DNA from: Quadrisphaera sp.
GTDB taxonomy: Bacteria > Actinomycetota > Actinomycetes > Actinomycetales > Quadrisphaeraceae
NCBI GenBank assembly: GCA_029258695.1
Contig: JARIBR010000158.1
Coordinates: forward strand, 1 to 15,056
Reading direction: 5' to 3'
DNA: 15,056 nt
Shown here: positions 1 to 6,154 of the stretch, in pieces
How the letters are laid out: each line of letters opens with the position of its first letter
Position numbering within the stretch: position 1 is the stretch's first letter
Made by a program: the position numbers and the translations under genes
Notes under the pieces: model-generated
What the model was told of the DNA's origin: nothing
Databases searched by the model: none
The model's input: only the letters and a program-made list of their open reading frames with translations

Positions 1-681
1 CGCCTCGCGCTGCTGGTGATGGTGCCGCCGCTGCTCGTCATCGCCGCGGTCCGCGGCCGCGGGGCGTCGGCCGCCGACACGCCGTCCCAGGCGCCCGCGG
101 AGGACGGCGAGCCAGCGCCGCGCGCCCACCCGCTGCTCGGACCTCCCGGGGCCGGGCGGCGCTGGGCCACCGTGGTGGCGGCGGTCTCGGTCGAGTTCTG
201 CTTCGTCGTCTGGGCCGTGGCCCGCCTGCAGCTCACCGGGCTGCCGGCCGCGGCGGCGGTGGCGACCGCGACGGCCTTCCCCCTGGGGATGGCGGTGGGG
301 CGCGCCGCCGGGATCGCCCTCGCCGGGTGGCCGCGCGTGTTGTCGGTGAGCGCCGCGGTGACCGCGGTGGGGACCGCCCTCGTGGTCCTCGCCGACGGAC
401 CGGTGCTCGTGGCCGGCGGGCTGTTCCTCGCCGGGCTCGGCGCCGCGCTGCTCTACCCCGTGACCCTCGCCGAGCTGCTCGCCGTGCCGGGCCTCGGGGC
501 GCGCCGCGGCGCCAGCGCCGGCGCGCTCGCCTCCGGCACGGCGATCCTCCTGGCGCCGGTGGTCCTCGCCGGCCTCGCCGGGCTCGTCGACCTGCGCCTG
601 GCCTTCCTGCTCGTGCTGCCGCTGCTCGCCGCCGTCGTGTGGCGCGGGTCCTCGGGCCGTCCGCAGGACGTCCGGTCATGA
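1..681 (+). CDS. MFS transporter, C-terminal part (5' end outside window)
   Basis: This is the last 226 residues of a major facilitator superfamily permease; the reading frame is open at the window edge, so the true start lies upstream. What is visible is a hydrophobic end of one membrane half, then a hydrophilic Ala/Pro/Glu-rich loop of roughly 40 residues (about residues 17-55 of the visible part). A second block of about six Ala/Val/Leu/Gly-rich membrane segments follows, including the stretch FVVWAVARLQLTG, ending in a short Arg/Ser tail. This matches the central cytoplasmic loop and TM7-12 of a 12-helix MFS protein. The substrate cannot be read from the sequence. The stop overlaps the ATG of the next gene by 4 nt (ATGA at 678-681), so the two are probably translationally coupled. 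Confidence 0.75.
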   Translation, partial: RLALLVMVPPLLVIAAVRGRGASAADTPSQAPAEDGEPAPRAHPLLGPPGAGRRWATVVAAVSVEFCFVVWAVARLQLTGLPAAAAVATATAFPLGMAVGRAAGIALAGWPRVLSVSAAVTAVGTALVVLADGPVLVAGGLFLAGLGAALLYPVTLAELLAVPGLGARRGASAGALASGTAILLAPVVLAGLAGLVDLRLAFLLVLPLLAAVVWRGSSGRPQDVRS

Positions 682-2045
682 CCGCGGCCCCTCACCCGGC
701 ATCCCCGACGTCGGACGCCGGGCGCGACGACGCGGTGCCCGAGGCCACCGGACGCGACGACGCGCCGCCGGACGGCGCCGAGCACGGCGACGCCGCCGCG
801 CCGCCGGACGACGACCGCCGGCACGACGCGATCGTCGCGGTCACCTCGGACGAGCCCGGCGCCGTGCAGGTCTCCGGGCACGACGGTGCCTTCGCGGTGC
901 GCGACTTCCTCACCCGCAACCGCATCGCCTACGGCTACCGGCCCGCCGACGGCCCCGTGAAGGTCACCACCGCGGACGGACGGGAGCTGACGCAGCCGGC
1001 CCTGCGCGATCTCGCCGTGGCCCTCGACTGCGACACCACCGCGCGCCGTGAGCACTACGACGTGGTCGTCGTGGGCGCCGGCCCGGCGGGTCTCGCCGCG
1101 GCGGTCTACGGCGCCGCCGAGGGCCTGCGGGTGCTGGTCGTCGAGGCGTTCGCCGTCGGCGGGCAGGCGGGGACCACCTCGCTCATCGAGAACTACCCGG
1201 GCTTCACCGACGGCATCAGCGGGCGCGACCTCGCCGAGCGCACCCGCCTCCAGGCGCTGCGCCTGGGGGCGGAGGTCGTCCTCGCCTCCAGCGTGGTCGA
1301 CGGGGGGAGCACCGACGACGGGTACCGCCGCGTGGTCCTCGACGACGGGTCCCGCCTCACCGCGGGAGCGCTGGTGTGCGCCACCGGGGTGGCGTGGCGC
1401 CGTCTCGACGTGCCGGGGATCGAGCGGCTCGACGCCCGGGGGGTGTTCTACGGCGCGGCGACGTCCGAGGCCCCCGGCGTCGTGGACCGGGACGTCGTCA
1501 TCGTCGGAGGGGGCAACTCCGCCGGGCAGGCGGCGCTGTACTTCGCCCGCTGGGCCCGACGGGTGACCATCGCCGTGCGCGGCGAGGCGCTCTCGGCCAC
1601 GCTCTCGCGCTACCTCCTCGAGCGCATCGAGGCCGCGCCCACCATCGACGTCCTCACCCGCACGCAGGTCACGGCGGCCTCGGGCGACGACTGGCTGCGC
1701 ACGGTGACCTTGAGCCGGGCCGACGGCGGCGAGGAGGAGCGCGAGGTGCACGCGCTCTTCGTCTGCATCGGCGGGGTGCCCCAGACGGGGTGGGCCGCCG
1801 ACCGCGGGGTGTGCGTGGACGCGTCCGGCTACCTCGTGACCGGGGTCGACCTGCTCACGCCGCCGTGGGCCGGCGCGTGGCCGCTGGAGCGCGAACCGGA
1901 CCCGATGGAGACCTCGTCCCCGCGGATGTACGCCATCGGGGACGTGCGCCACGGCTCGACCAAGCGCATCGCCACGGCCATGGGCGACGGGGCGCTGGTG
2001 ATCAAGACCGTGCAGGACCGCCTGGTCGCCGAGGGCCTGGCCTGA
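678..2045 (+). CDS. Thioredoxin-reductase-like FAD/NAD(P)H oxidoreductase lacking the CxxC pair
   Basis: The 455-residue protein has a two-dinucleotide-binding-domain flavoprotein fold. The FAD Rossmann motif GAGPAG is at about 133-138, GGQAGTTSLIENYPGF at 161-176, the NAD(P)H motif GGGNSAG at 277-283, and the FAD-closing motif GDVRHGSTKR near 424. In true thioredoxin reductase the segment before the NADPH motif reads CATC; here GVFYGAATSEA (about 255-265) has Gly and Thr where the cysteines should be, so disulfide reduction by that pair is not expected. The first about 65 residues are acidic and Ala/Pro-rich, probably disordered. Residues about 72-117 (RDFLTRNRIAYGY... to ALRDLAVALDC) resemble the glutaredoxin-like linker seen in actinobacterial fused regulator/TrxR-like proteins, without a CxxC. 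The usual N-terminal cNMP-binding or receiver domain is absent. The ATG at 678 was chosen because it overlaps the upstream stop. The electron acceptor is unknown. Confidence 0.85.
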   Translation: MTAAPHPASPTSDAGRDDAVPEATGRDDAPPDGAEHGDAAAPPDDDRRHDAIVAVTSDEPGAVQVSGHDGAFAVRDFLTRNRIAYGYRPADGPVKVTTADGRELTQPALRDLAVALDCDTTARREHYDVVVVGAGPAGLAAAVYGAAEGLRVLVVEAFAVGGQAGTTSLIENYPGFTDGISGRDLAERTRLQALRLGAEVVLASSVVDGGSTDDGYRRVVLDDGSRLTAGALVCATGVAWRRLDVPGIERLDARGVFYGAATSEAPGVVDRDVVIVGGGNSAGQAALYFARWARRVTIAVRGEALSATLSRYLLERIEAAPTIDVLTRTQVTAASGDDWLRTVTLSRADGGEEEREVHALFVCIGGVPQTGWAADRGVCVDASGYLVTGVDLLTPPWAGAWPLEREPDPMETSSPRMYAIGDVRHGSTKRIATAMGDGALVIKTVQDRLVAEGLA

Positions 2046-2050
2046 TCCTC

Positions 2051-2074
2051 GGCGGATCCGGCGCGGGGTCCGCC
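2051..2074. terminator. GC-rich hairpin between convergent genes
   Basis: GGCGGATCC (2051-2059) can pair with GGGTCCGCC (2066-2074) with one T-G wobble across a 6-nt loop. It lies between the convergent FAD oxidoreductase stop (2045) and the DUF2630 stop (2085). There is no T-run, as is usual in high-GC actinobacteria, so a bidirectional terminator role is inferred from position and structure only. Confidence 0.45.
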
Positions 2075-2084
2075 TGCCGCCGGC

Positions 2085-2327
2085 TCAGTTGACGTAGCCC
2101 TCCACCTCCGAGGCGGGCCGCTCCTGCGCGCCCTCGGGGTCCAGGCCGGCGCGCCGCCGGGCGCTGCGCTGGCGCAGGAGGTCGTACGTCTGGTCCAGCC
2201 GCACCTCGAGGGCGCTCATGCGCGAGCGCTCGTCGTCGCTGAGGCCGGTGCCCGCGCCGTGGCTCTCGCGCAGAGCGTGCTCCTCGGCGACCAGCGCCTC
2301 GATGCGGGCGTGCAGGTCCTCGTCCAT
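2085..2327 (-). CDS. DUF2630 family small protein
   Basis: The product is an 80-residue, charged, mostly helical protein that begins MDEDLHARIEALVAEEHALR and contains a central segment SALEVRLDQTYDLLRQRSA followed by RRAGLDPEGA and a terminal VEGYVN. This pattern (acidic N-terminus, EEH, helix with LDQxxDLLRQRxA, DP, VEGY end) is the actinobacterial DUF2630 family, whose function is unknown. I chose the ATG at 2327 because GAGGAG lies about 5 nt upstream on the minus strand; the frame stays open further upstream to 2438 but that extension is Arg/Ala/Pro-rich and looks non-coding. It lies downstream of azlCD on the same strand with a gap of about 120 nt, so it may or may not be co-transcribed. 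Confidence 0.8.
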   Translation of the reverse strand: MDEDLHARIEALVAEEHALRESHGAGTGLSDDERSRMSALEVRLDQTYDLLRQRSARRRAGLDPEGAQERPASEVEGYVN

Positions 2328-2450
2328 GGGTGCTCCTCGTCTCCTCGGCCGGGGAGGCTCCCAGGCCGAGGAGAAGTGTGGCTCACGGCGCGCGGCCGCC
2401 CGGCTGCCGGCCTGCTCGGCGACCGCCGGCGCCGGCACCGGACGCCGGGC

Positions 2451-2774
2451 TCAGCCGATCACCAGCTCCAGCGCGACCACGGCGACGAGCCCGACGACGA
2501 TCGTGGCCAGGAGGTTGCGGGTGCGCCACGCCACGGCCAGGGCGACAAGCCCGGCGAGGGCCTGCGGCCCGAGCGGGGCGAACGTCCCCTCGGGCCGGAG
2601 CAGCGCGGGGGCGACGAGGGCTGCGAGGGTGGCCGGCGGGATCATCGACAGCACCGTCTGGGTGCGCGGTGACACGTCGCTCAGGCGGTCCGCGAAGACC
2701 AGCGCGCTGCCGCGCACCGCGAGCGTCCCCAGCCCGGTGAGGACGAGCGCGACCACGACGGCGGTGGTGCTCAC
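2451..2774 (-). CDS. azlD: AzlD-family branched-chain amino-acid transporter subunit
   Basis: The 107-residue, very hydrophobic protein has about four membrane segments. It starts VSTTAVVVALVLTGLGTLAVR, then has a loop DRLSDVSPRTQTVLSMIPPATLAALVAP, a middle helix near GLVALAVAWRT, and ends in a Val/Ala/Leu helix finishing ELVIG. Length, topology and the SMIPPATLAALVAP-type segment match AzlD, the small partner of AzlC in branched-chain amino-acid export. The GTG start overlaps the azlC stop by 4 nt (GTGA at 2771-2774), giving translational coupling and supporting this start. The export substrate is inferred from the family; valine, leucine, isoleucine or analogues would fit. Confidence 0.85.
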   Translation of the reverse strand: MSTTAVVVALVLTGLGTLAVRGSALVFADRLSDVSPRTQTVLSMIPPATLAALVAPALLRPEGTFAPLGPQALAGLVALAVAWRTRNLLATIVVGLVAVVALELVIG

Positions 2775-3505
2775 GGCGCGTCCTCGGCGGCGGGGGCGCT
2801 CGGCCCTCCGCCGGGGCGCAGGGCCAGCGCCGAGCCGGCGCCGATCCCGCAGAGGGCGGACAGCAGCAGCGCGGCGGAGCCCAGCGGAGCGGCGACCACC
2901 GCGACGGCCGCGCCCACCAGTGCGGCGACCAGCGTGGGCCGGCCGGTGATGGTGGGCACGAGCATCGCGAGGAAGGCCAGCGGCACGGCGAAGCCGAGGG
3001 GCAGCGAGTCGGGCAGGACCCCGCCGACCAGGGCGCCGACCAGCGTGGCGACCAGCCAGGTGGCCCACAGCGACCAGCCGGCGCCGAGGTAGAAGCGCCA
3101 CCGGCTCGCCGGGTCCAGGCCGTCGCGGTAGCGGACGACGGCGGTGAGGTACGCCTGGTCGGTGAGCAGGTACGCCGCCAGCAGGCGCCGGCGCCGGTCC
3201 AGGTGCGCCAGGTGGGGCGCGAGCGAGACGGAGTAGAGGACGAAGCGGGCGTTGACCACCAGCGCGGTCGCGACCACGACGACCACCGAGGCGCCCGAGC
3301 CGATGAGCGCGTAGGCGGCGAGCTGCGCCGCCCCGGCGAAGACGACCACGGACCACGCCGTGGAGCCCAGGGGTCCGAGTCCGGCCTCGACGGCGCTGAC
3401 GCCGGTGACCAGGCCGAAGGGGACGGCTCCGACGAGCAGGGGGATGGACGCCCGCACGCCGTCGGCCGCCGTGGCGCTTCCGCGCCCGCGCTCCGCCCCG
3501 ACCAC
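2771..3505 (-). CDS. azlC: AzlC-family branched-chain amino-acid permease
   Basis: About 244 residues of an integral membrane protein. Family-like segments are IPLLVGAVPFGLVTGVSAVEAG near the N-terminus, VVFAGAAQLAAYALIGSGAS, then LVVNARFVLYSVSLAPHLAH, a cytoplasmic-looking RRRRLLAAYLLTDQAYLTAVVRY, and SLPLGFAVPLAFLAMLVP near the C-terminus. These are the hallmarks of AzlC, the large subunit of a branched-chain amino-acid exporter. It is followed with a 4-nt overlap by azlD. The start is uncertain: the GTG at 3505 gives a normal family length but has no clear ribosome-binding site, and a GTG about 16 codons further in is possible. The frame itself stays open much further upstream into the mazF-like remnant, but that stretch reads as Ser/Thr/Arg low complexity and is probably not part of AzlC. 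Confidence 0.82.
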   Translation of the reverse strand: MVGAERGRGSATAADGVRASIPLLVGAVPFGLVTGVSAVEAGLGPLGSTAWSVVVFAGAAQLAAYALIGSGASVVVVVATALVVNARFVLYSVSLAPHLAHLDRRRRLLAAYLLTDQAYLTAVVRYRDGLDPASRWRFYLGAGWSLWATWLVATLVGALVGGVLPDSLPLGFAVPLAFLAMLVPTITGRPTLVAALVGAAVAVVAAPLGSAALLLSALCGIGAGSALALRPGGGPSAPAAEDAP

Positions 3506-3617
3506 CCGGGCATCATGCAGGAACGCCGACCCGTGCGGTGGGGCGGGACCACGGGCGTCCCGCGACCCCCGGGGTGTCGGCCGTGCCGCACCTCGGCTCC
3601 CCGCGCGACGCCGCGTC

Positions 3618-3839
3618 GTGCTCGCCGTCCTCGTGCTGGTCGCGGCGGTCCTCGTCCACCGGGCGGTCCGCTCCGGCGCCGTGCCGGTCTCCCTGGCGGA
3701 CCACGGCGTCGACGTGCCGTCCGTCGTGGGCGGCGGCATCGACGGCATCGACGACGACGCGCTCGTCGAGCTGGACGTCGCCTCGCCGACGAGCGGCAGC
3801 CCAGCGAGCACGAGCCGCACGGCCTCGTCGGAGGGCTGA
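3618..3839 (+). CDS. Possible small single-pass membrane protein (may be a remnant)
   Basis: A 73-residue frame starts with GTG at 3618. The first about 14 residues (VLAVLVLVAAVLVH) form a good membrane helix, followed by HRAVRSG, then an acidic Val/Gly/Asp segment (DVPSVVGGGIDGIDDD) and a Ser/Thr-rich tail to TGA at 3837-3839. Third positions are almost all G or C over about 3615-3790, and the opposite strand reads as Ser/Thr/Arg low complexity, so this is the more protein-like reading. No ribosome-binding site is visible. A neighbouring + frame (GTG at 3538, to about 3615) also has high third-position GC and could be an N-terminal part separated by a frameshift. I do not recognise a family. 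Confidence 0.3.
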   Translation: MLAVLVLVAAVLVHRAVRSGAVPVSLADHGVDVPSVVGGGIDGIDDDALVELDVASPTSGSPASTSRTASSEG

Positions 3840-4186
3840 GCGCTCGACCGCTGTCGCGTCACGCGTGGCGCGGTCGCAGCCGGCGGCCCGCGGACCTGCG
3901 CGAGGGTCAGCGGGTCGACGACCCCGATGCGCCGGACCCCTCTCGCCGTGGAGATCGATCGGAGGTGCTCGGTCACCACGTCCGAGGTGTGGCGAAGACC
4001 GGTGGCGGCCTCGGGCTCGGTCTCGATCCGCCAGGGGTGGTCGCGGCGCGTGGTCGTCAGGGGGCAGACCACCCGCAGCGGTCCGCTGGACCTCATCGGG
4101 GAGACCACCCGCGCCCGATGGGCGGAGCCGGCCTCCGGGTCCACCGGCTCACCCAGGTCCCTGGCCCACAGCTCACCGGTCGGCAT
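3786..4186 (-). pseudogene. MazF/PemK-like toxin remnant
   Basis: Read from the ATG at 4186, the frame gives MPTGELWARDLGEPVDPEAG, a shortened loop (HRARVVS then PMRSSGP), and then LRVVCPLTTTRRDHPW, RIETEPEAATGL, and DVVTEHLRSISTARGVRRIG followed by VVDPLTLAQV. This is the order of MazF-family endoribonuclease strands: GELWxxDLGEP start, VVS strand, VVCPLTT, ExEP, E-LRSIS, RRIGxVDP. Compared with the family, the segment between the second strand and VVCPLT is several residues short. About 20 unrelated residues separate LAQV from a plausible final helix DEAVRLVLAGL, and no stop closes the gene: the frame runs on through to azlC. I therefore call it decayed. Family members cleave mRNA at short motifs; activity here is doubtful. 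It overlaps the antitoxin-like tail by 14 nt, as in normal toxin-antitoxin operons. Confidence 0.6.
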
Positions 4187-4265
4187 CGTCCGCCCGCTCG
4201 CGAGCGAGCTGGTCGGCGGGGCTGGCGCGGTCCCACGGCGCTGTCTCGGCGGCGTCCGGGTCCCG
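4173..4265 (-). pseudogene. C-terminal tail of the antitoxin partner
   Basis: Just upstream of the mazF-like start, a minus-strand frame reads RDPDAAETAPWDRASPADQL then ARERADDADR and ends in TGA at 4173-4175. It is acidic, has no start codon, and is preceded directly by an in-frame TAG at 4266-4268. Position, charge and the 14-nt overlap with the toxin start suggest the toxin-binding tail of an antitoxin whose DNA-binding N-terminus has been lost, with the lysE stop about 45 nt away. The identity is inferred from context; 30 residues are too few for a family call. Confidence 0.4.
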
Positions 4266-4282
4266 CTACCGCCCAGATCGAG

Positions 4283-4302
4283 CACCCGTGAGCCGGCGGG
4301 TG
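4283..4302 (-). terminator. Hairpin after lysE
   Basis: CACCCG (4283-4288) and CGGGTG (4297-4302) form a perfect 6-bp stem with an 8-nt loop, 8 nt downstream of the lysE stop codon (4310-4312) on the minus strand. There is no T-tract. The role as a terminator is inferred from its placement. Confidence 0.4.
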
Positions 4303-4309
4303 GGCGCGG

Positions 4310-4924
4310 TCACGACCCGAGGACGAGGTTCAGCGCGAGGACGGTCATCACCACGGCGACGCCGGCGTCGAGCACGCGCCACGCGCCCGGGCGGGCGAAG
4401 ACGGGCCGCAGCAGCCGGGCGCCGGCGCCCAGGGCGACGAACCACACCACGCTCCCGACCATGGCGCCCGCGGCGAACCACCACCGGGCGCCACCGTGCG
4501 TGGCCGCCACCGAACCGAGCAGGACGACGGTGTCGAGGTAGACGTGGGGGTTGAGCCACGTGAGCGCGACGGTCGTGGCCAGCGTCGACCCCAGCGACGC
4601 CCCGCCGGAGGCGGCGGGACCGAGGGCCGCCGGGTGCAGGGCCCGACGCGCGGCGAGCACCGCGTACCCGAGCAGGAAGACCGCTCCCGCCAGGCGGACG
4701 ACCGTGAGCGCACCCGGCGCCGCGGTGAGCAGCGCGCCGGCTCCCGCCACCCCCGCGGCGATGAGCACGGCGTCGGAGGCCGCGCAGACGGCGACCACCG
4801 GGCCGACGTGCTCGCGGCGCAGGCCCTGGCGCAGCACCAGGGCGTTCTGGGCGCCGATGGCGATGATGAGCGACAGGCCCAGACCCACCCCCGAGGCGGC
4901 GGCCAGGAGCTCGCTCGACGTCAC
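4310..4924 (-). CDS. LysE/ArgO-type basic amino-acid exporter
   Basis: The 204-residue inner-membrane protein has about six helices. The signature region IAIGAQNALVLRQGLRREHV (residues about 21-40) is followed by AVCAASDAVLIAAGVAG and, in the middle, TLATTVALTWLNPHVYLDTV, then LLGSVAA. These are diagnostic of the LysE/ArgO family, which exports lysine, arginine or toxic analogues such as canavanine; which one applies here cannot be told. Length is normal and no key segment is missing, so it looks intact. The start is a GTG at 4924. A TAGCGT hexamer ends exactly 6 nt before it, so the mRNA is probably leaderless. Facing it is the truncated stump of a LysR regulator, the usual divergent partner (LysG/ArgP). 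The exporter may therefore have lost its activator. Confidence 0.88.
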   Translation of the reverse strand: MTSSELLAAASGVGLGLSLIIAIGAQNALVLRQGLRREHVGPVVAVCAASDAVLIAAGVAGAGALLTAAPGALTVVRLAGAVFLLGYAVLAARRALHPAALGPAASGGASLGSTLATTVALTWLNPHVYLDTVVLLGSVAATHGGARWWFAAGAMVGSVVWFVALGAGARLLRPVFARPGAWRVLDAGVAVVMTVLALNLVLGS

Positions 4925-4930
4925 GGGACG

Positions 4931-4973
4931 ACGCTACGAGCGCGCGCCCGTGCAGTCCAGCACGCATCACTGC
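4931..4973 (-). promoter_or_regulatory. lysE promoter with overlapping dyad operator
   Basis: On the minus strand, TGGACT (4959-4954) and TAGCGT (4936-4931) are separated by 17 nt, a reasonable -35/-10 pair, and the -10 element ends 6 nt before the lysE GTG, as in leaderless actinobacterial genes. Overlapping the -35 is a symmetric element at 4952-4973: GCAGT at one end, ACTGC at the other, with a symmetric GC..GC core between. This is a candidate binding site for the LysR-type regulator that has been truncated next door. The base pattern is seen directly; function is inference. Confidence 0.5.
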
Positions 4974-5003
4974 TCCGCCTGGGGCAGCGCTCGAGGTGGC
5001 GTC

Positions 5004-5108
5004 GTGGACCTCGACCTCGGACGGCTGCGCGCCCTGTCCGCGGTCCTCGACGAGGGAAGCCTGGTGGCCGCTGCGCTGGGCGCCGCCGCGGCCACCCGCC
5101 TGTCGTGA
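5004..5108 (+). pseudogene. LysR-type regulator stump (LysG/ArgP-like)
   Basis: From the GTG at 5004 the frame reads VDLDLGRLRALSAVLDEGSL, then VAAALGAAAATRLS and TGA at 5106-5108, 34 residues in all. The LxRLRALSAVLDEGSL segment is the first helix of a LysR-family winged helix-turn-helix domain, as in LysG/ArgP where it is followed by AA--LHVTPSAVSQRI. Here the homology dies right after the first helix and the remaining about 260 residues are missing. A weak ribosome-binding site (GAGGTGG) lies upstream. Its divergent position to lysE fits the standard exporter/regulator pair. The peptide could not bind DNA by itself. Confidence 0.6.
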
Positions 5109-5115
5109 CCGCTCG

Positions 5116-5140
5116 CTGCCCGTCGCCGGACGCGCGGCAG
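5116..5140. terminator. Possible hairpin between convergent lysR stump and hydrolase
   Basis: CTGCC (5116-5120) pairs with GGCAG (5136-5140), and inside it GTC (5122-5124) with GAC (5129-5131) around a GCCG loop. It occupies the short gap between the two convergent stops. Weak structure and no T-run, so only tentative. Confidence 0.3.
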
Positions 5141-5142
5141 GC

Positions 5143-5931
5143 TCAGCGCTCCAGCGAGCCGAGGTGCTCGACGATGACGTCGGCGAACCCCGCCGGGTTC
5201 TCCCACGGCGCGAGGTGGCCCCCGGCGACCTCCGCGTAGCGGGCCCCGGGGATGGCGGCGGCGATCCCCCGCGAGTGCTCCGGCGGGACGATCTCGTCGT
5301 GCGTCAGCCCGACCGCCAGGGTCGGGACGGCGATGCTTCCCAGCCGGGAGCGGGTGTTCACCCGCGTGTTGAGCAGCGCCTGCTCGGCGAAACCCGGTGC
5401 GAGCGTCGCGGTGAAGCCGGCGACGCTCGCGCCCACGGTGGCCCGGTCGGCGTTCTCCCAGAACAGCGGCCCCATGCCCGTGTGCAGCAGCAGGCGGACC
5501 ATCACCTCGACGTCCGCCGCGTACGCGAGCTGCCACAGCTCCATGAGCGCCTCCAGGCGCGGCGTCCCGGCGCTGTAGCCGGCCACCGGGGTCAGCGAGG
5601 CCACGGTCTCCGGCCGCGAGGCGGCGAGCTCGATCGCCAGGGCCGCGCCGAGGGAGTACCCGACGACGTGGACGGGGCCGGTGCCCGCCGCCCGCACCAC
5701 CGCGGCGAGCTGGTCGACGACGCCGTCGGGCGTGAGCGCGGCGCCGTCCGGCAGGGCGCTCGCACCGCTGCCCGGCAGGTTCACCGCGGTCACCGTGAAC
5801 CGCTCCGCGAGGCGCTGCGGCACCTCGCCCCAGTTGGTGTCCTTGCTCGCCCCGGTGCCGTGGACCAGCAGCACGCCGGGGCCGGAGCCCGTCGTCGTGT
5901 GCTCGAGGTGTGGTGCGTCGACGTCGGCCAT
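5143..5931 (-). CDS. Alpha/beta hydrolase
   Basis: The 262-residue protein has a complete alpha/beta-hydrolase layout. The oxyanion-hole strand is VLLVHGTGASKDTNW (about 20-34), the nucleophile elbow is GYSLG with Ser93, the acid is probably Asp212 in THDEIVPPEH, and the base is His239 in AGGHLAPWENP. No signal peptide is visible, so it is likely cytoplasmic. The cap region between about 115 and 195 is helical, but the substrate cannot be deduced; esterase, lactonase or haloalkane/epoxide-type relatives share this pattern. I chose the ATG at 5931, which has GGAGAGG 10 nt upstream; the frame is open back to a GTG at 5967 that lacks a well-spaced ribosome-binding site and adds a non-conserved TP/RG-rich leader. 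The MFS gene upstream on the same strand is 223 nt away. Confidence 0.85.
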   Translation of the reverse strand: MADVDAPHLEHTTTGSGPGVLLVHGTGASKDTNWGEVPQRLAERFTVTAVNLPGSGASALPDGAALTPDGVVDQLAAVVRAAGTGPVHVVGYSLGAALAIELAASRPETVASLTPVAGYSAGTPRLEALMELWQLAYAADVEVMVRLLLHTGMGPLFWENADRATVGASVAGFTATLAPGFAEQALLNTRVNTRSRLGSIAVPTLAVGLTHDEIVPPEHSRGIAAAIPGARYAEVAGGHLAPWENPAGFADVIVEHLGSLER

Positions 5932-6082
5932 GGTGGGGCCACCTCTCCGGGGCGTGGGGACGGTCACGGCTCCGCCCTGGTGGGCACGGCTGTCGTGGCG
6001 GTACGGCTCCCGTCATACCCGGTCATCGTCGAGCACGCCCCCCGAGACGCCCGCGGCGTCGTCAGCTCCCTCACCCCGGGGA

Positions 6083-6120
6083 GGGACGGGCTCGCGGGGG
6101 AGGGACGGGCTCGCGGGGGA
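6083..6120. repeat. Perfect 19-bp tandem duplication
   Basis: The unit GGGACGGGCTCGCGGGGGA occurs twice head-to-tail (6083-6101 and 6102-6120) in the 223-nt gap between the hydrolase start and the MFS stop. G-rich runs inside the unit could form structure. No coding frame is evident here. Confidence 0.9.
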
Positions 6121-6154
6121 GCCGCTGGCTGCTGCGGTGGTGACGGCCGTGGGC

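Noticed and set aside
453..1952. 499-codon open frame antisense to the FAD oxidoreductase
   Set aside because: His/Arg/Gly/Pro-rich translation without domains; the sense frame has full family motifs. Open antisense frames are expected at this GC content.
3203..4291. Long plus-strand frame over azlC and the toxin remnant
   Set aside because: Composition (Arg/Gly/Asp/His) is typical of antisense shadow; only the 3618-3839 stretch in another frame looks protein-like.
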